A DNA stretch of 64,000 bases from Symsagittifera roscoffensis (Eukaryota > Xenacoelomorpha > Acoela > Convolutidae): assembly GCF_963678635.1 (NCBI RefSeq), contig NC_087065.1, positions 33,915,679 to 33,979,678 on the forward strand, read 5' to 3'. Below the pieces are notes generated by a model. That model was given only the letters and a program-made list of their open reading frames with translations, searched no databases and was not told where the DNA came from. Shown here piece after piece: positions 43,291 through 53,749 of the stretch; within the stretch, counting starts at the first letter, position 1; each line of letters starts with the position of its first letter. The position numbers and the translations under genes were made by a program.

Positions 43291-44149
43291 CCACATCGAG
43301 GACGTGGAGTTGGATGAGTCTGAAACATGGTTGCACGAAGACCTATATCTAGGGGCACAACAGCGGTTCGCCGTGATGAGCTGTACAGCTCGTATGTTGG
43401 TCCTATCCCTCGTGGATAAAATGATCAATTGAAACATCCCCACTAGTAACGGCTCTCCAGTGAAGATATTGGAAAATCTTAAATGCTTGCAGCCCTTGTA
43501 TAAAAACTCATTGATGAAACCGCAAGAGAATTAGATCACACAATAACGCTTTAAAATACAAAAATTTTAAGAAAACCTGATTTAGCAATAAAGACAGACA
43601 ACAGGGTCACAGCTCCAAGAAAGCCAGTCAGCTCCAGTAGAAAAAAAGAACAGCTCCTTAAATTATACGCGACAAAATTTCCAACGATAACTTTGGGAAA
43701 TGTGGCCTTCAAATATCACGCTCACGTCAAGCTGCCCGAATTAGACAGGCAAACATAAAACTAGACATGGCCAGACGTAAGCAGCTATGAGTAGTTGAAA
43801 GGAAACACTTCAAGGAAGAAGAATCATAAAAAGCCAGACCGAGAACACACTAAGACCAAAAACCAGAGTAAAAATAATCTCCGACGAAAAAATAACAGAG
43901 ATTTACAAGTTACCAAAACTACCTGAGTTACAGAAGTAAATTCGATGATCGACCCCAAAAACGTCACCAGTGAGGAAGAACGAGATCTCTAAACTCGAGC
44001 ATAGCAACCCACAATTGTCACATACAGTCCTGTCAAAGCTACAACTCCCACAGCACTGTTGAACAAACCTCGCCGAAAACTACTGCTCAACCAACATTTT
44101 CTAACGATGCTTTTGCCAAGGTCACGGCAATCATCTAGCTAAAAAAACA

Positions 44150-47100
44150 GATAGATAAAAAAAGTTAGATAAAAACGAAAAATACAAATAATAGATTAAC
44201 GGATAGAAAAAAAAGATATGAAAAAGTAAGAAAAAAATAAAGATAAAAAAGATAGATGAACAGATAGATAAAAAGATAGACAAAGAAGATAGATGAAAAG
44301 ATAGATAAACAAGATGGATGAAAATATATAAAAAAATTTAGATAAAAAAGATAGATACAAATGATAGATAAATAGATAGATAAAAAATAGAAAAAAAGAT
44401 AGATAAACAGACAGAAAAAAAGATAGATAAAAAAATAGATACAAATGACAAAAAAAAAGATAGATAAAAGTTTAGATAAAAAGGTAGATAAAATTTAGAT
44501 TAAAAAAGATTTAAAGAAGTAAGAAAAAAATGATAGATAAAAAAAACAGGTAAAAAAGATAGACAAACAGATAGATAAAAAAAGATATATAATGTGATAG
44601 ATAAACAGATAGATAAAAAAAGATTTATAAAAAGTAAGATAAAAAAAGATAGATAAAAAGCATTAAAAAAAGGAAAAAAGATAAATAAAAAAGATAGATA
44701 AGCAGATGGATAAAAAAGATAGACTAAAATGATGGACGAAAGATAGATAAAAAGATGGATACAAATGATAGATAAGAAGAAAGACAAAAATGATGATCGA
44801 AAGATATATTTTAAAAAATAGATAAACCAAGAGATGAGAAGAACAGAAAAAAAAATAGATGAAAAGATAGATAAACAGATAGAAGAAAAAGTCAGATAAA
44901 AACGAAAGATACAAATAATAGACAAACAGATATGATAAAAAAGATGAATAATGTAATAATAAACAGATTGATAAAAAGATGTATAAAAAGTAAGATGACA
45001 AAGTTAGATAAAAAAAGAAGAAAAGAGATAGATAAAAGGATGGATAAAAAGATAGATAAACAGATAGATAAAAAAAAAGTTAGATAAAAACGAAAGATAC
45101 AAATAATAGATTAACGGATAGAAAAAAAAAGATAGAAAAAAAGATGAACGGATAGAAAAAAAAGTCAGAAAAAAATAAAGATAAAACAAATAGATGAACA
45201 GATAGATAAAAAAAGATAGACAAAAAAGATAGAAGAAAAGATAGATAAACAAGATGGATAAAAAGATAAATAAAAAGTTAGATGAAAAAGAAAGATACAA
45301 ATAATAGATAAACAGATAAATAAAAAATGGAAAAAAAAGATAGATAAACAGATATATAAAAAGATATAATAAAAGTAAGATGAAAAAGATAGATAAAAAA
45401 GAGATAAACAGATAGATAAAAACGAAAGATACAAATAATAGATAAACAGATTGATAAAAAGATGTATAAAAAGTAAGATGAAAAAGATAGATAAAAAAGA
45501 CAAGAGAGAAAAAAAATAGATAAACAGGTAGATAAAAAAGATAGGTAAAAAAATAGATAACAGATAGATAAAAAAAGAGATAGAAAATGTGATAGATAAA
45601 CAGATAGATAAAAAAGATTTATAAAAAGTAGGACAAAAAAGATAGATAAAAAGCATTAAAAAAAGAAAGGAAAAAAGATAAATAAAAAAGATAGTTATGC
45701 AGATGGATAAAAAAGATAGAGAAAAATGATGGACGGAAGATAGATAAAAGGATAGATACAAATGACAGATAAGAAGAAAGACAAAAATGATGATCGAAAG
45801 ATAGATTTAAAAAAATAGATAAACAGATAGGTTAAAAAAATATAAAAAAGTCAGAAAAAAAATAGATAAGCAAATAGATGAGAAAGACAGAAAAAAAGAT
45901 AGACGAAAAGATAGAGAAACAAGATGGATAAAAAGATATAAAAAAAGTTAGATGAAAAAGCTAGCTACAAATGAAAGATAAACAGATAGATAAAAAAATA
46001 GAAAAAAAAGATTGATAAACAGACAGAAAAAAAGATAGATAAAAAAATAGATACAAATGACAGAAAAAAGATAGACAAAAGTTTAGATAAAAAGGTAGAT
46101 AAAATTTAGATTAAAAAAGATTTAAAGCAGTAAGAAAAAAATGATAGATGAAAAGATAGATAAAAAAGATAGGTAAAAAAATAGATAACAGGTAGATAAA
46201 AAAGATAGGTAAAAAAATAGATAACAGATAGATAAAAAAAGAGATAGAAAATGTGATAGATAAACAGATAGATAAAAAAGATTTATAAAAAGTAGGACAA
46301 AAAAGATAGATAAAAAGCATTAAAAAAAGAAAGGAAAAAAGATAAATAAAAAAGATAGTTATGCAGATGGATAAAAAAGATAGAGAAAAATGATGGACGG
46401 AAGATAGATAAAAGGATAGATACAAATGACAGATAAGAAGAAAGACAAAAATGATGATCGAAAGATAGATTTAAAAAAATAGATAAACAGATAGGTTAAA
46501 AAAATATAAAAAAGTCAGAAAAAAAATAGATAAGCAAATAGATGAGAAAGACAGAAAAAAAGATAGACGAAAAGATAGAGAAACAAGATGGATAAAAAGA
46601 TATAAAAAAAGTTAGATGAAAAAGCTAGCTACAAATGAAAGATAAACAGATAGATAAAAAAATAGAAAAAAAAGATTGATAAACAGACAGAAAAAAAAGA
46701 TAGATAAAAAAATAGATACAAATGACAGAAAAAAGATAGACAAAAGTTTAGATAAAAAGGTAGATAAAATTTAGATTAAAAAGATTTAAAGCAGTAAGAA
46801 AAAAATGATAGATGAAAAGATAGATAAAAAAGATAGGTAAAAAAATAGATAACAGATAGATAAAAAAGAGATAGAAAATGTGATAGATAAACAGATAGAT
46901 AAAAAAGATTTATAAAAAGTAGGATAAAAAAGATAGATAAAAAGCATTAAAAAAAGAAAGGAAAAAAGATAAATAAAAAAGATAGTTATGCAGATGGATA
47001 AAAAAGATAGAGAAAAATGATGGACGGAAGATAGATAAAAGGATAGATACAAATGACAGATAAGAAGAAAGACAAAAATGATGATCGAAAAATAGATTTA

Positions 47101-47450
47101 AAAAAATAGATAAACAAATAGATGAGAAAGACAGAAAAAAAGATAGATGAAAAGATAGAGAAACAAGATGGATAAAAAGATATAAAAAAAGTTAGATGAA
47201 AAAGCTAGCTACAAATGATAGATAAACAGATAAATAAAAAATAGAAAAAAAAGATTGATAAACAGACAGAAAAAAAAGATAGATAAAAAAATAGATACAA
47301 ATGACAGAAAAAAGATAGACAAAAGTTTAGATAAGAAGGTAGATAAAATTTAGATTAAAAAAGATTTAAAGCAGTAAGAAAAAAATGATAGATGAAAAGA
47401 TAGATAAAAAAGATGGGTAAACAGATAGATAAAAAAAGATGGATAAAAAG
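44150..47450. repeat. GATA-type simple-sequence array with higher-order units
   Basis: About 3.3 kb is made of GATAGATAAA, AAAAAAGATAGATAAACA and related purine-rich steps. Within it a longer pattern (landmark AAAGCATTAAAAAAAGAAAG then GATAGTTATGCAGATGG) recurs at about 45652, 46316 and 46943, giving higher-order units of about 664 and 628 bp; a more diverged relative starts near 44668. Minus-strand open frames here are only FLSIYL-type translations of the repeat and are not genes. Confidence 0.95.
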
Positions 47451-47689
47451 ATTCGTAGATGCTTAAAATTGGCATGTTAGCAAAAAAGGCTTAAACATAT
47501 ATACACAGCAGAGCTATGTAAATATAGACTCAAGCTGAAACATGTAGATAACGTAAAATTCTTAAGCAAGTCAACATAGGGAACTCTAAAACATGGCTGG
47601 AAATATCTAGCTCAATTAAATAATACTAGCGTGTAGCGCACCTCCGTTGCTTCGAATTTTTAACAGCTCATATAGAACCGCATATATTG

Positions 47690-48060
47690 GAAATGAAATC
47701 TGCATCCTTTGAGTGAACTCTAACAGCACACAATTAAGGGTTCGTTATTACAAAATTTGCCAAGCTTTTTATTCAAGTTTTATTACAACAAATTTTGAAA
47801 AACCATAAAATTTGGTGAAATATTATAAAAATTCTATGACAAAATTTAAAATAAACTAAGAAACGTCACATCTCGGAAACCAAAAGCAATTGAGCAGTCG
47901 CATTTGAACGCAAGATTAGCAACTCCTGAGAGTACACTTACAGTACTCAACTAAACGTTGGGAGCTTCAAATTTAAAAAAAAAATTAAATCTAAGTTTTT
48001 TAAAGAAAAAGAAAACTTTAAATTAAGCAGCCATAAAAATTTAAGAAGGCTACTAGCCTT
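47690..48060. repeat. Satellite array 3, left part
   Basis: AACGTCACATCTCGGAAACC, AATTGAGCAGTCGCATTTG, CAAGATTAGCAACTCCTGAG and AGTACACTTACAGTACTCAA identify units of the same satellite as at 12.6-18.5 kb. The array is interrupted here by the LINE and resumes at 50.06 kb. Confidence 0.75.
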
Positions 48061-48159
48061 TTTACAAAAATAGCAGATAATTAAATGCACATTTGTGTAG
48101 AATATAAAACAAATAAGAGCACCGTGGATTGTGGATTGTAAAGTGTGTGAAAAGCTTCG

Positions 48160-48740
48160 CTAAAATTCCTCTGGAATGGCGTTTTCAGCCGTCAGGTTAA
48201 AAAGGATAGACGCGGCATTCCCCACTTGGACAGCGATGCCTAAACGCTGTCGAAAAAAGGCTCCGGCTCTCTCTTCCAGGGTGGCCACTCTCAGTCGCTT
48301 GCTCAATTTTTTGAGGAAGACCGTGGTCGAGGGGCCATATCCTCCTAGCGTTTCAACAGCGACGGGTTCAAATATATAGTCACGCTGTAGTGTATTATAA
48401 GTGGCTCGTTTCCGATCTTCTGCTTTTTCGGCAACTTTTGGGCCGGCGTAGAGAGCATCGTTCGTGTAACTTGGGCTAAGACGGTCAATGCATGTAAAGT
48501 CCCAGATTAGCGATGTTCCTCTTTCCCATAGAACCAGGGTGAGTCCGTCGGGGCGTCTGCCATCAATGCGATACAAATTCTGGGGTTCCAATACAGATGG
48601 GATGTTCGAGGTCGAGAAAGCTTGTTTTAAAATGTTGTTGCAAGATGAGTGGCGAGAGTGTCTACCGGAGGACTTAGTGCAGTGCAATGCGTGAATAGCG
48701 TATTGGTCAACAGTGGTGCCACAGACACAAGTGTGCCTTG
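48160..48740 (-). pseudogene. LINE C-terminal zinc finger and endonuclease-like domain
   Basis: In the frame one base away from the RT, HTCVCG..H..LHC followed by RHSSCNNIL gives the CCHC finger of R2-type elements. After a spacer come RRPDGLTL and LIWDFTCIDR, matching the RPD...D part of the restriction-like endonuclease, with a Lys-rich AEKAEDRKRA following. The C-terminus (VAVETLGGYGPS.., FFRQRLGIAVQ) resembles C-terminal segments I associate with marine-invertebrate elements. Ends in TAA/TGA near 48160. The assignment to the R2 superclade is from motif order, not from a search. Confidence 0.65.
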
Positions 48741-50018
48741 AGAAATTGGTGCACCGATCCTGATTGCCGCAGCTACACGCAGTTGGTTGTTGGTTAGCTT
48801 TAGTCCGAGGGGAGCAGACGGTAGGGCCCTCAACCAGTCACCTGCGCCGTAACAGCTCGCTCCGTTGACACGTTTCACTAAGTTTTCATCGGCGTTTTCT
48901 AGCAGTCGACTGCGGGTGTTCAGGCAGAGTATCTCATCGATAGTTCCCTGTTTTGTTGTGTCTGGGCACGATTTTCCAGAAATAATGGTAACGGCCTCAA
49001 TTGCTCTCGATAAAAGGGTTCCCGTGGCACCGTCTGTGTTGCCGCCATTCGCAATGAAAGATTTGGTTAACGCAATAAAAGCGGGCAAGGCAACGTCTGC
49101 TGTTCTGCGGATACCCAGGCCACCAAGTTTAATCGGCAGTGCTGATTGAGTCCAAGATTCGTTTGTCAAAGTTACATTCAAAATTGATTCTACAGCTTCC
49201 TTAAGTGTAAGGTCTATGGCATGCAGCGCAGGCTGTTGGAAACAGGGCGTGCTACGTAAGATGTGTTGTAGTTTGGGGATGCCGAGGCAGTTTTGCAGCA
49301 AAAACAGTGCGACGTGGTTGTCTAAAGTGCTTAGAGTTTCACACAAAGTTTTCAGTTTATCGTGTTTCTTCTTAATTATGTCCTCAAAAGCATTTTCGCC
49401 AAGAGATGTACCAAGCAGATCCGCATTCTCTGGGTGAATGATTTTTATGTTGGGGAAGTGTGCCTGAAAAGAATTAACAATTGTGTCCTTCTGCTGCTGG
49501 TCCAGAATAACGAGTTCCCATTTGCTAACCTCGAATTGCAGGCCAATTTCTTCGCTTGCTGTTCGTAAGGCAATCAGGTCATTCAACACAATTCTCCATT
49601 TGTCGCCAACTGTGCCATCGTCCAGATACCACTTGTTCAATTTTGCTTTGAGCTGTGATATAATTTTTCGGATACCGAGAGAGAATAAAAGGGAGGCGAG
49701 AGTGTCGCCTTGCTGTGTACCTTCAGCGGAGTCAATGATTGAATCATTGTAGATGAGCTTGCTTGTGTCTTGGTAGCAGGAATTGACGTATAGATATAAT
49801 TCAGGCATGAAACGTTGAGTTGTTGTAAGTATGTGATCACGTCGGATCGAGTTAAATGCGTTTTGGTAATCAATTTTGACCATAACAATGTCCTGAAGGT
49901 CCGAGTTGTGCATGAAGTCTCTGACACTGTGGATAACCGTCTCACAACCGTTACGAGATCCAAGGCCCAGTTGATGAGGTTGTAACAAGTCTGAAATCCG
50001 TTCAGAGCATTGCCTCAA
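48738..50018 (-). pseudogene. LINE reverse transcriptase
   Basis: An open frame of more than 420 codons, starting inside the protein (it continues upstream to about 50057 as ILRRLTGKAVL). RT motifs are complete from there: LGLGSRNGCETVIH, motif A IDYQNAFN (D50 of the frame), GTQQGD (100-105) and the catalytic YLDDG (131-134), then a thumb region. The frame leaves the conserved protein at about 48740, where a 1-nt change moves the reading into the frame annotated next. This enzyme class copies its RNA at a nicked chromosomal target. Confidence 0.85.
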
Positions 50019-50059
50019 AACCGCTTTTCCAGTAAGTCTGCGTAAGATATTTTTTGAGA

Positions 50060-50925
50060 ACCAGATAAAACGTCACATCTGGAAAACTACCAAAAATTGT
50101 GACAGTTTTCTTTGTAGGCAATATTTGCAATTGTTGAAAGTACTCTGACAGCATACAAGTACAGGGTTGGGAATTTCAATTTTGTGAATTATTCTGTAAC
50201 TTGAGTTTTCTGAAAATTACTGATAAAATCACAGAAAACATTGTCGTATCTAGTAAAATAAGATTGGGAGGCCTTAGAAACCCCTGAGATTACTCTGACA
50301 GCCTCCAATCATTTTAGGAAATGCAAACTTTGAAAAAAACGTTTTAACTAAAGTTTTCGGGAATTTTTGTGAAAAATCACCAAAAACGTCATATCTGGAA
50401 AACTACAATATAGAGATGAGACTTTCAAATTGTGTGAAATTTTTTATATCTAAGTTCTCTGGAAATTTTTTAAAAAATCCACGAAAACATCATATCTCGA
50501 AAAGTACAAGGATTTGAGCAGCCATATTCAGAGAAACCCCTGATAGTACCCTCACAGTTTCCAACAACAGGATTGAGATCATCGAAGTTTTCGAATTTTT
50601 TAAAATCTAACTTTTTTGGAAAAAGTCACAACAAAACGTCTTATTTCGAAAACTAAAGATTTGAAAAAAGAGATTTCGAGGCAAGATTCGCAATTCCTGA
50701 GAGTACCCTGACAACGCCCAATTATAGAGTGAGAATTTAAAAAACTGAGAAACTTTTTTAAATTATATTTTGTAGAAATTTATGAAAAATCTCCGAAATT
50801 ACCGTATCTCGTAAACTAAAAGGATTGGTTATTCATATATGAAGCCAGAATCACAAAAGCTGGGAGAACCCTGACAGCATCCCACTATTGAGTTGCTTAA
50901 TTCAAACTTGATGAAATAAACACTA
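50060..50925. repeat. Satellite array 3, right part
   Basis: Units resume with ACGTCACATCTGGAAAACTA near 50074, then CATCATATCTCGAAAAGTAC near 50488 and later copies, with GACAGC(A/C)(T/C)C and GAGATGAG variants. Spacing is 140-170 bp and divergence is high. Confidence 0.75.
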
Positions 50926-51050
50926 AATTTAAATTCGAAAATTCAAAAAAAAAATCTTAACCATTGCAATATACGATTTAGCTTAACCATGTAAAAATAA
51001 TATGTTGAAAAAGCTTAAGCATGGCGAGATAGTGAAGCCCGTATTTGAAT
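50926..51050. repeat. Satellite tail block, copy 3
   Basis: ATTGCAATATACGATTTAGC and TTAACCATG, then CATGGCGAGATA, match the first half of the tail block at 16.78-16.88 kb, again immediately after satellite units. Confidence 0.65.
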
Positions 51051-51081
51051 AAATAATAAATATAGATTTGAAAGTGCGCAT

Positions 51082-51310
51082 TCATTGCCTTTTTGGAACG
51101 TATCTGACAATTTTCAGCCCAGTCAGGTTTTGATGTACAATGAACCCTAGGTCACGTTGGGATCCAACTGGCTCCAGAGGACTGCCCATGAGATTGGCTT
51201 TTAGTGCTCCTTTAATGTTTACAATATGAGACTTCTTTGCATTTGGTGTCATCTCATTTTCAGAAAGCCATTTTTCAATGTTTTTGTTGCAAATGTTGAA
51301 AAAAAAAACA
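51082..51310 (-). pseudogene. LINE reverse transcriptase C-terminal fragment
   Basis: The open frame includes NIEKWLSENEMTPNAKKSHI and LEPVGSQRDLGFIVHQNLT, the conserved W...N.M.LN..K and V.S..DLGV....L region after the catalytic box of CR1/Jockey/I-type LINE polymerases. The fragment is too short to place. It sits directly upstream of the second-exon region of the ligase gene, inside its large intron, in the same orientation. Confidence 0.7.
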
Positions 51311-51432
51311 AGAACGATGACGATCATGAGATTAATTCTAAAAACCTCAGCCATAAGCTATTCTTACCTACATAAAAGTTATTGACAAAGGTACATGTTT
51401 TCTATCAATTTTCTAGTAGCTCGATATCTTAC

Positions 51433-51605
51433 TTTGACTACTGGATTAGAGCACCTGGGACACCAAGCAATGTCTCCCATTTCTTCTAGTGATCTTTGCA
51501 CCATGAGACGCTCCCAACGGGCGTAATGATCATCCCCTAGAACTCTATTCAGCACATCTGGACTTATTGAATTTTTGCAGTCATCGTCAGGACATCTTAA
51601 CTGAC
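51433..51605 (-). CDS. RNF14-like RBR E3 ligase, exon 2 (end of RING1, start of IBR)
   Basis: A 173-nt exon between acceptor GGCTAG and donor GTAAGA. With the last base of exon 1 it completes a Gly codon and encodes GQLRCPDDDCKNSISPDVLN, RVLGDDHYARWERLMVQRSL and EEMGDIAWCPRCSNPVVK. RCPDDDC supplies the last RING1 cysteines, the helix ERLMVQRSLEEM is typical of RBR proteins, and CPRC is the first IBR pair. It ends on a complete codon, in phase with the IBR exons. Both splice sites are good, and the neighbouring exon 1 is only 72 bases away. Confidence 0.92.
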
Positions 51606-51677
51606 CTAGCCAAAGCGAAGAAAGTCGTCAAACTGCATGTTATATTATAAAACCTGTTCTTTCAGACACACACTTAC

Positions 51678-52548
51678 CAATCGTCCCGTCTTGTACATGC
51701 ATGGTACAAAATTCGGTAATACAATCAAAGCAATAATGATGAAGGCATGGAATGAGCCTTATGAAATTTGAGCCTGAGTCTTCCTTGTAGCACACTAAAC
51801 ACGTTTGTAGTTCGGTCAAAAACTGTTTTTCAGTCAAAGAGAAGTCGTAAGTTACAACCTCGGCGAATCTCGCAAATGAATCTGTATCATCTATAGAGAT
51901 TCTCGGATCTAAAACGGTTTCCAATTCGTCAATAATTAAAACGCTTTGAAGAGACAGACTGTTAAGCAAATCATTTTGAATCCAGTTCGCCCATATGTAC
52001 AAAATCTGCTCTCCTTGATTTTCAGTGTATAAACGTTCTAGTTTCGTAGCGACAGCTGACAACTGTGTCGAAGAAAGCCACTGGCAAGACAATGTGAAAA
52101 CGGGACATGCTTCCACAGGATATGTTTCGGGAAGTACCAATGTTAGGATGACCGGTGTAAGATTATTAACAAACATTGAAGTATACAGGCGGTTACCAGA
52201 TATCGTTCGATTGAAAACAGGCCTTTCAGTTTCAGGTCGATTCTTTGCAACGGCATCTACGACTGAACAATCAACCCCATCGTTGCCAGAAGCCCATAGC
52301 TCGATCAATATAGGCTTAGATATGATATTAACATGAACCGCCAGTTGTAACGTGTTTCGGCAACCGTGTTCTTCGCTCGATGAAATAACTTCAAGCTCTT
52401 TTGGAAACATGGACTCCAAAATTTGTATTTCGAGTTGTTGTTCATCTTTGTTGTTTTCATGGCCCGACCAATCGACTGCATTGTCAAACAAATTTGATTC
52501 AAAACCAGCCAGCCCATCATCTTTCAACAGATCAAGGCACTCAGCCAT
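51678..52548 (-). CDS. RNF14-like RBR E3 ubiquitin ligase, exon 1 (RWD domain, RING1)
   Basis: The ATG at 52548 begins MAECLDLLKDD. Residues about 34-200 form an RWD domain (DEQQLEIQILESMFP, LTLVLPETYPVEACPVFTLS, LYTENQGEQILYIWANWI), the N-terminal module of RNF14/ARA54-type ligases. RING1 starts at C250 and contains C250, C253, C268, H270, C273 and C276. The donor ATTG|GTAAGT at 51677 is strong. The RWD-RING1-IBR-RING2 order is specific for RNF14, a cytosolic or nuclear E3 that accepts ubiquitin from an E2 on RING1 and transfers it via the RING2 cysteine. Assembled length from all exons is about 560 residues, slightly longer than vertebrate RNF14. 5' UTR and promoter were not identified. Confidence 0.92.
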
Positions 52549-52920
52549 TTAATATACAACACAATCTATCCTGGAGCAAATGAGTAACGCTTTAATTACG
52601 AACGTTTTCGCTTCTTTGTAAAAAAGTTGAAATCTAGATATGAGATCATCGCTCATACAAATAACCTAGGACGTTTGATAATATAAAATAATTTTTAAAA
52701 AAACAACCAATTATATGTTTGCAATATGTGTATAAACTTTTGTGGCAGACGGACGTATTGACTTGAATATGATCTTAACTGTTCGCGTGCCTGATTACGG
52801 TTAAGATCAACGGGTACGCAGCCGGCTATGCTGTATGGATTAGCAAAAGTGCACAAACAAGGCACACCACTTCGTCCCATCCTTTCTTTACCTGGTAGCT
52901 CATATGACTACCTAAGTTAA
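52549..52920 (-). other. Upstream of the ligase start; unrecognised 61-codon frame
   Basis: Minus-strand frame 52695-52880 starts MGRSGVPCLCTFANPYSIAG and has a rather protein-like composition (a hydrophobic N-part, then a charged helix and LPQKFIHILQ). It could be an upstream exon or small gene, but I do not recognise it. No TATA-like box could be assigned with confidence. Confidence 0.25.
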
Positions 52921-52924
52921 ACAA

Positions 52925-53700
52925 TGGCAAGATACTTTGATAAAATTGAGGGGCAAACATAGAAACGAACACTCAAATGGCCAAGGAGATCTTGGAGAAA
53001 ACAGAATTGGACGCTGATGAGAGTATAATTTCCCTTGATGTAAAGAGTTCGTACACTTAGGTCCCACTCAAGGAAGCTGTTGAAGTAGCCCTGAGGAGGT
53101 TATATGAGCAAATCAATCCTCCGCAAATATATAGCAAAACTATAAAAAAATACTAAATTTGGCAGTATTTTCCTTGAGAAAACAGAATTGGACGCTGATG
53201 AGAGTATAATTTCCCTTGATGTAAAGAGTTCGTACACTTAGGTCCCACTCAAGGAAGCTGTTGAAGTAGTCCTGAGGAGGTTATATGAGCAAATCAATCC
53301 TCCGCAAATATATAGCAAAACTATGAGAAAAAAACTAAATTTGGCAGTTATTAAGGTACATTTTAAATGCAAAGTTTTGTGGTATTAACAAAAAGACGTT
53401 TTAGCATTGAGCCTCTCCCTTGGAGTATAAATGATAGTTTGTGGCTCAAAAAATATGAACCTGCATTAAAGAAAGAAGTACCAAAATTGACTGTGCTAAA
53501 TGAAGATAACAAGAAAGTCTGCCCTGGACGTCAGAAATAGGTGTTATATCGAACTTAAGCGGTGGAATGCGAAGCCTGTTTCAATTGGTACCACTTAGGG
53601 TGTGGTCGCATATCCGAATACAAAACGATCGCTGAAACAGTATGGTATTCAGGGTTTACGAGTACTCTGAAGTGTAGCTACTCGAAGCTCGAAGTGTATA
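52925..53700 (+). pseudogene. Penelope-like RT remnant followed by PHD-like motif
   Basis: Plus-strand fragments read EILEKTELDADESIISLDVK then SSYT-stop-VPLKEAVEVALRRL, close to the DxxSL(F/Y)TNVP..E motif A region of Penelope-like polymerases (the Asp of SLDVKS is the motif A residue). Further on, DSLWLKKYEPALKKEVPKL and VCPGRQ are followed by AVECEACFNWYHLGCGRIS, a Cys/His pattern of a PHD finger, near 53556-53615. The remnant has several stops and frame changes and a 181-bp internal duplication. The polymerase YxDD part is missing. Confidence 0.6.
52991..53345. repeat. 181-bp tandem duplication inside the Penelope-like remnant
   Basis: GAGAAAACAGAATTGGACGC starts at 52995 and 53176, and the following 150 bases match almost exactly. 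Both copies contain the same TAG (53058-53060 and 53239-53241), so the stop predates the duplication. Confidence 0.92.
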
Positions 53701-53749
53701 TACAGAAGCTATAGACCTTCTAGTTATTTGTGTCCAGATGTATTTTGTA

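Larger units (their letters stand above)
39430..44110 (+). mobile_element. Heavily decayed Ty3/gypsy-like element
   Basis: Fragments of gag, protease, RT and integrase follow one another in Ty3/gypsy order on the plus strand, all riddled with stops and frame changes. LTRs were not found. A foldback transposon-like insertion (41873-42192), a 70-bp direct repeat (41651-41775) and a perfect hairpin (43243-43290) lie inside. Much older than the Copia insertion. Confidence 0.75.
48150..50060 (-). mobile_element. 5'-truncated LINE of R2-like type inserted in satellite
   Basis: The element carries RT and a C-terminal restriction-enzyme-like endonuclease region, with satellite on both sides. Its 5' end (about 50060) is cut inside the RT, just before motif 1, as expected from incomplete target-primed reverse transcription. 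No poly-A or target duplication was resolved by eye. Unlike the surrounding DNA it is not especially AT-rich. Confidence 0.75.

Noticed and set aside
44196-47052. Several minus-strand open frames of 80-200 codons rich in Phe, Leu, Ser, Ile and Tyr that look like membrane proteins
   Set aside because: They are translations of the GATA-type simple repeat and recur with its higher-order units; composition is fully explained by the DNA repeat.
48176-49752. Plus-strand frames of 66-94 codons opposite the LINE polymerase
   Set aside because: Shadows of the minus-strand RT and endonuclease-like frames, which contain all the conserved motifs.
52305-52583. Overlapping plus- and minus-strand frames within the first ligase exon
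   Set aside because: They are antisense or shifted readings of the RWD-coding exon.
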